Source: Anaerolineae bacterium (GTDB lineage: Bacteria > Chloroflexota > Anaerolineae > Aggregatilineales > Phototrophicaceae). Taken from it: 6,965 nt of DNA. Below, piece by piece: positions 6,790-6,965 of this stretch (positions within the stretch are counted from its first letter, which is position 1; the number at the start of each line of letters is the position of its first letter). The stretch is from the NCBI GenBank assembly GCA_015492875.1, contig WGEI01000245.1, positions 1 to 6,965 of the forward strand. The letters are read 5' to 3'. Both the position numbers and the translations under genes were made by a program. The notes under the pieces are model-generated. The model did no database searches and was not told the origin of the DNA. It saw only the letters and a list, made by a program, of their open reading frames with translations.

Positions 6790-6881
6790 CGATTTTCCAC
6801 AGAAATCAGTGTTTGTAATCATTTTTCCCGAGAAATGGTGACTTATAATGATTTTTCCTGAGTTATAAACGTTTTTCACCA
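6787..6881 (+). repeat. Downstream four-unit array of the TTTTTCCTGA repeat
   Basis: Units start with TAA at 6787, 6816, 6846 and 6866 (spacing 29, 30, 20). Cores are TTTTCCACAG (6793), TTTTTCCCGA (6822), TTTTTCCTGA (6852) and TTTTTCACCA (6872). The first TAA is the fic stop codon. Orientation and spacing order match the upstream array, so units can be paired one to one: the third units both begin TAATGA, the fourth TAAAYGTTTTTC. The array occupies most of the gap to the right-edge gene. Confidence 0.8.
6822..6849 (+). promoter_or_regulatory. Promoter-like TTTTTC-16-TATAAT in the downstream array
   Basis: TATAAT at 6844-6849 sits 16 bases after TTTTTC (6822-6827), the same arrangement and slot as the presumed fic promoter. 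No plus-strand gene start is visible after it before the window ends. If active, it would give transcript antisense to the right-edge minus-strand gene. It may instead be a non-functional copy. Confidence 0.3.
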
Positions 6882-6893
6882 CTTAAAGCCATC

Positions 6894-6965
6894 TCACCGC
6901 CGCAAAAAGCGAGGGAGCAAGGGTTGCAGGCGTGCCCATTCTTCCCCACCAAAGGGGCGCAAGAG
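6894..6965 (-). CDS. C-terminal end of an unidentified minus-strand gene
   Basis: On the minus strand a frame is open from the right edge to TGA at 6894-6896, giving 23 residues that end GGEEWARLQPLLPRFLRR. The composition is protein-like (amphipathic, basic tail), and codon use resembles the GC-rich neighbours rather than the repeats. A second minus frame is also open here but gives a Cys/Gly-rich, less protein-like sequence. Too short to assign a family. The gene would converge on fic, with the downstream array between the two stops. Confidence 0.45.
   Translation of the reverse strand, partial: LLRPFGGEEWARLQPLLPRFLRR

Noticed and set aside
5141..6881. fic and its flanking repeats as an insertion sequence or composite transposon
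   Set aside because: The repeats are direct and multi-unit, there is no transposase or integrase, and no terminal inverted repeat or clear target duplication is visible.
6787..6881. Downstream array as an intrinsic terminator for fic
   Set aside because: The T-runs are not preceded by GC-rich stems; the dyads in the units are AT-rich and contain the T-run inside the arm.

Overview
The window looks like a piece of a mesophilic Chloroflexota chromosome, probably Anaerolineae-like. This is an inference from style, not a database match. The clues are a lipoprotein with long Thr/Pro-rich linkers around a bacterial SH3 domain, a second SH3b domain fused to an SGNH hydrolase, a membrane-anchored SLT transglycosylase, and moderate G+C that varies from gene to gene. 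No rRNA, tRNA, CRISPR array, transposase or integrase was found.

Layout, left to right. (1) The 3' part of a plus-strand SH3b + SGNH/GDSL hydrolase gene, cut by the left edge and closed by a strong intrinsic terminator. (2) Three minus-strand genes: an unrecognised, probably helical 434-residue protein (1117-2421) with a very good Shine-Dalgarno; a three-TM protein with an external SLT lytic-transglycosylase domain (2642-3649); and an SH3b-containing Thr/Pro-rich lipoprotein (3753-5024). The gaps of 220 and 103 bases allow separate promoters, so an operon is not certain. (3) A plus-strand Fic-family protein of about 514 residues (ATG at 5245, stop at 6789) with an intact catalytic motif. (4) The last 23 codons of a minus-strand gene that runs off the right edge, converging on fic.

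Genes 1, 3 and 4 point to the cell envelope: SH3b modules commonly bind peptidoglycan or wall material, SLT domains cleave it, and SGNH hydrolases often de-esterify envelope glycans. The Fic gene has a different character. It is more AT-rich, and it is bracketed by two AT-rich arrays, each of four copies of a short unit built round TTTTTCCTGA.

The most interesting signal is this pair of arrays (5141-5240 and 6787-6881). Their units start at nearly the same internal spacings (30-30-20 upstream, 29-30-20 downstream) and in the same orientation, so the two flanks look like diverged direct copies of one roughly 100-base module. Each carries a perfect TATAAT in the same slot, 16 bases after a TTTTTC. 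The upstream array supplies the likely fic promoter and includes an alternative ATG; the downstream array begins with the fic stop codon. Possible readings are a duplicated regulatory module (operator/promoter array) or the footprint of insertion of the fic gene as a cassette.
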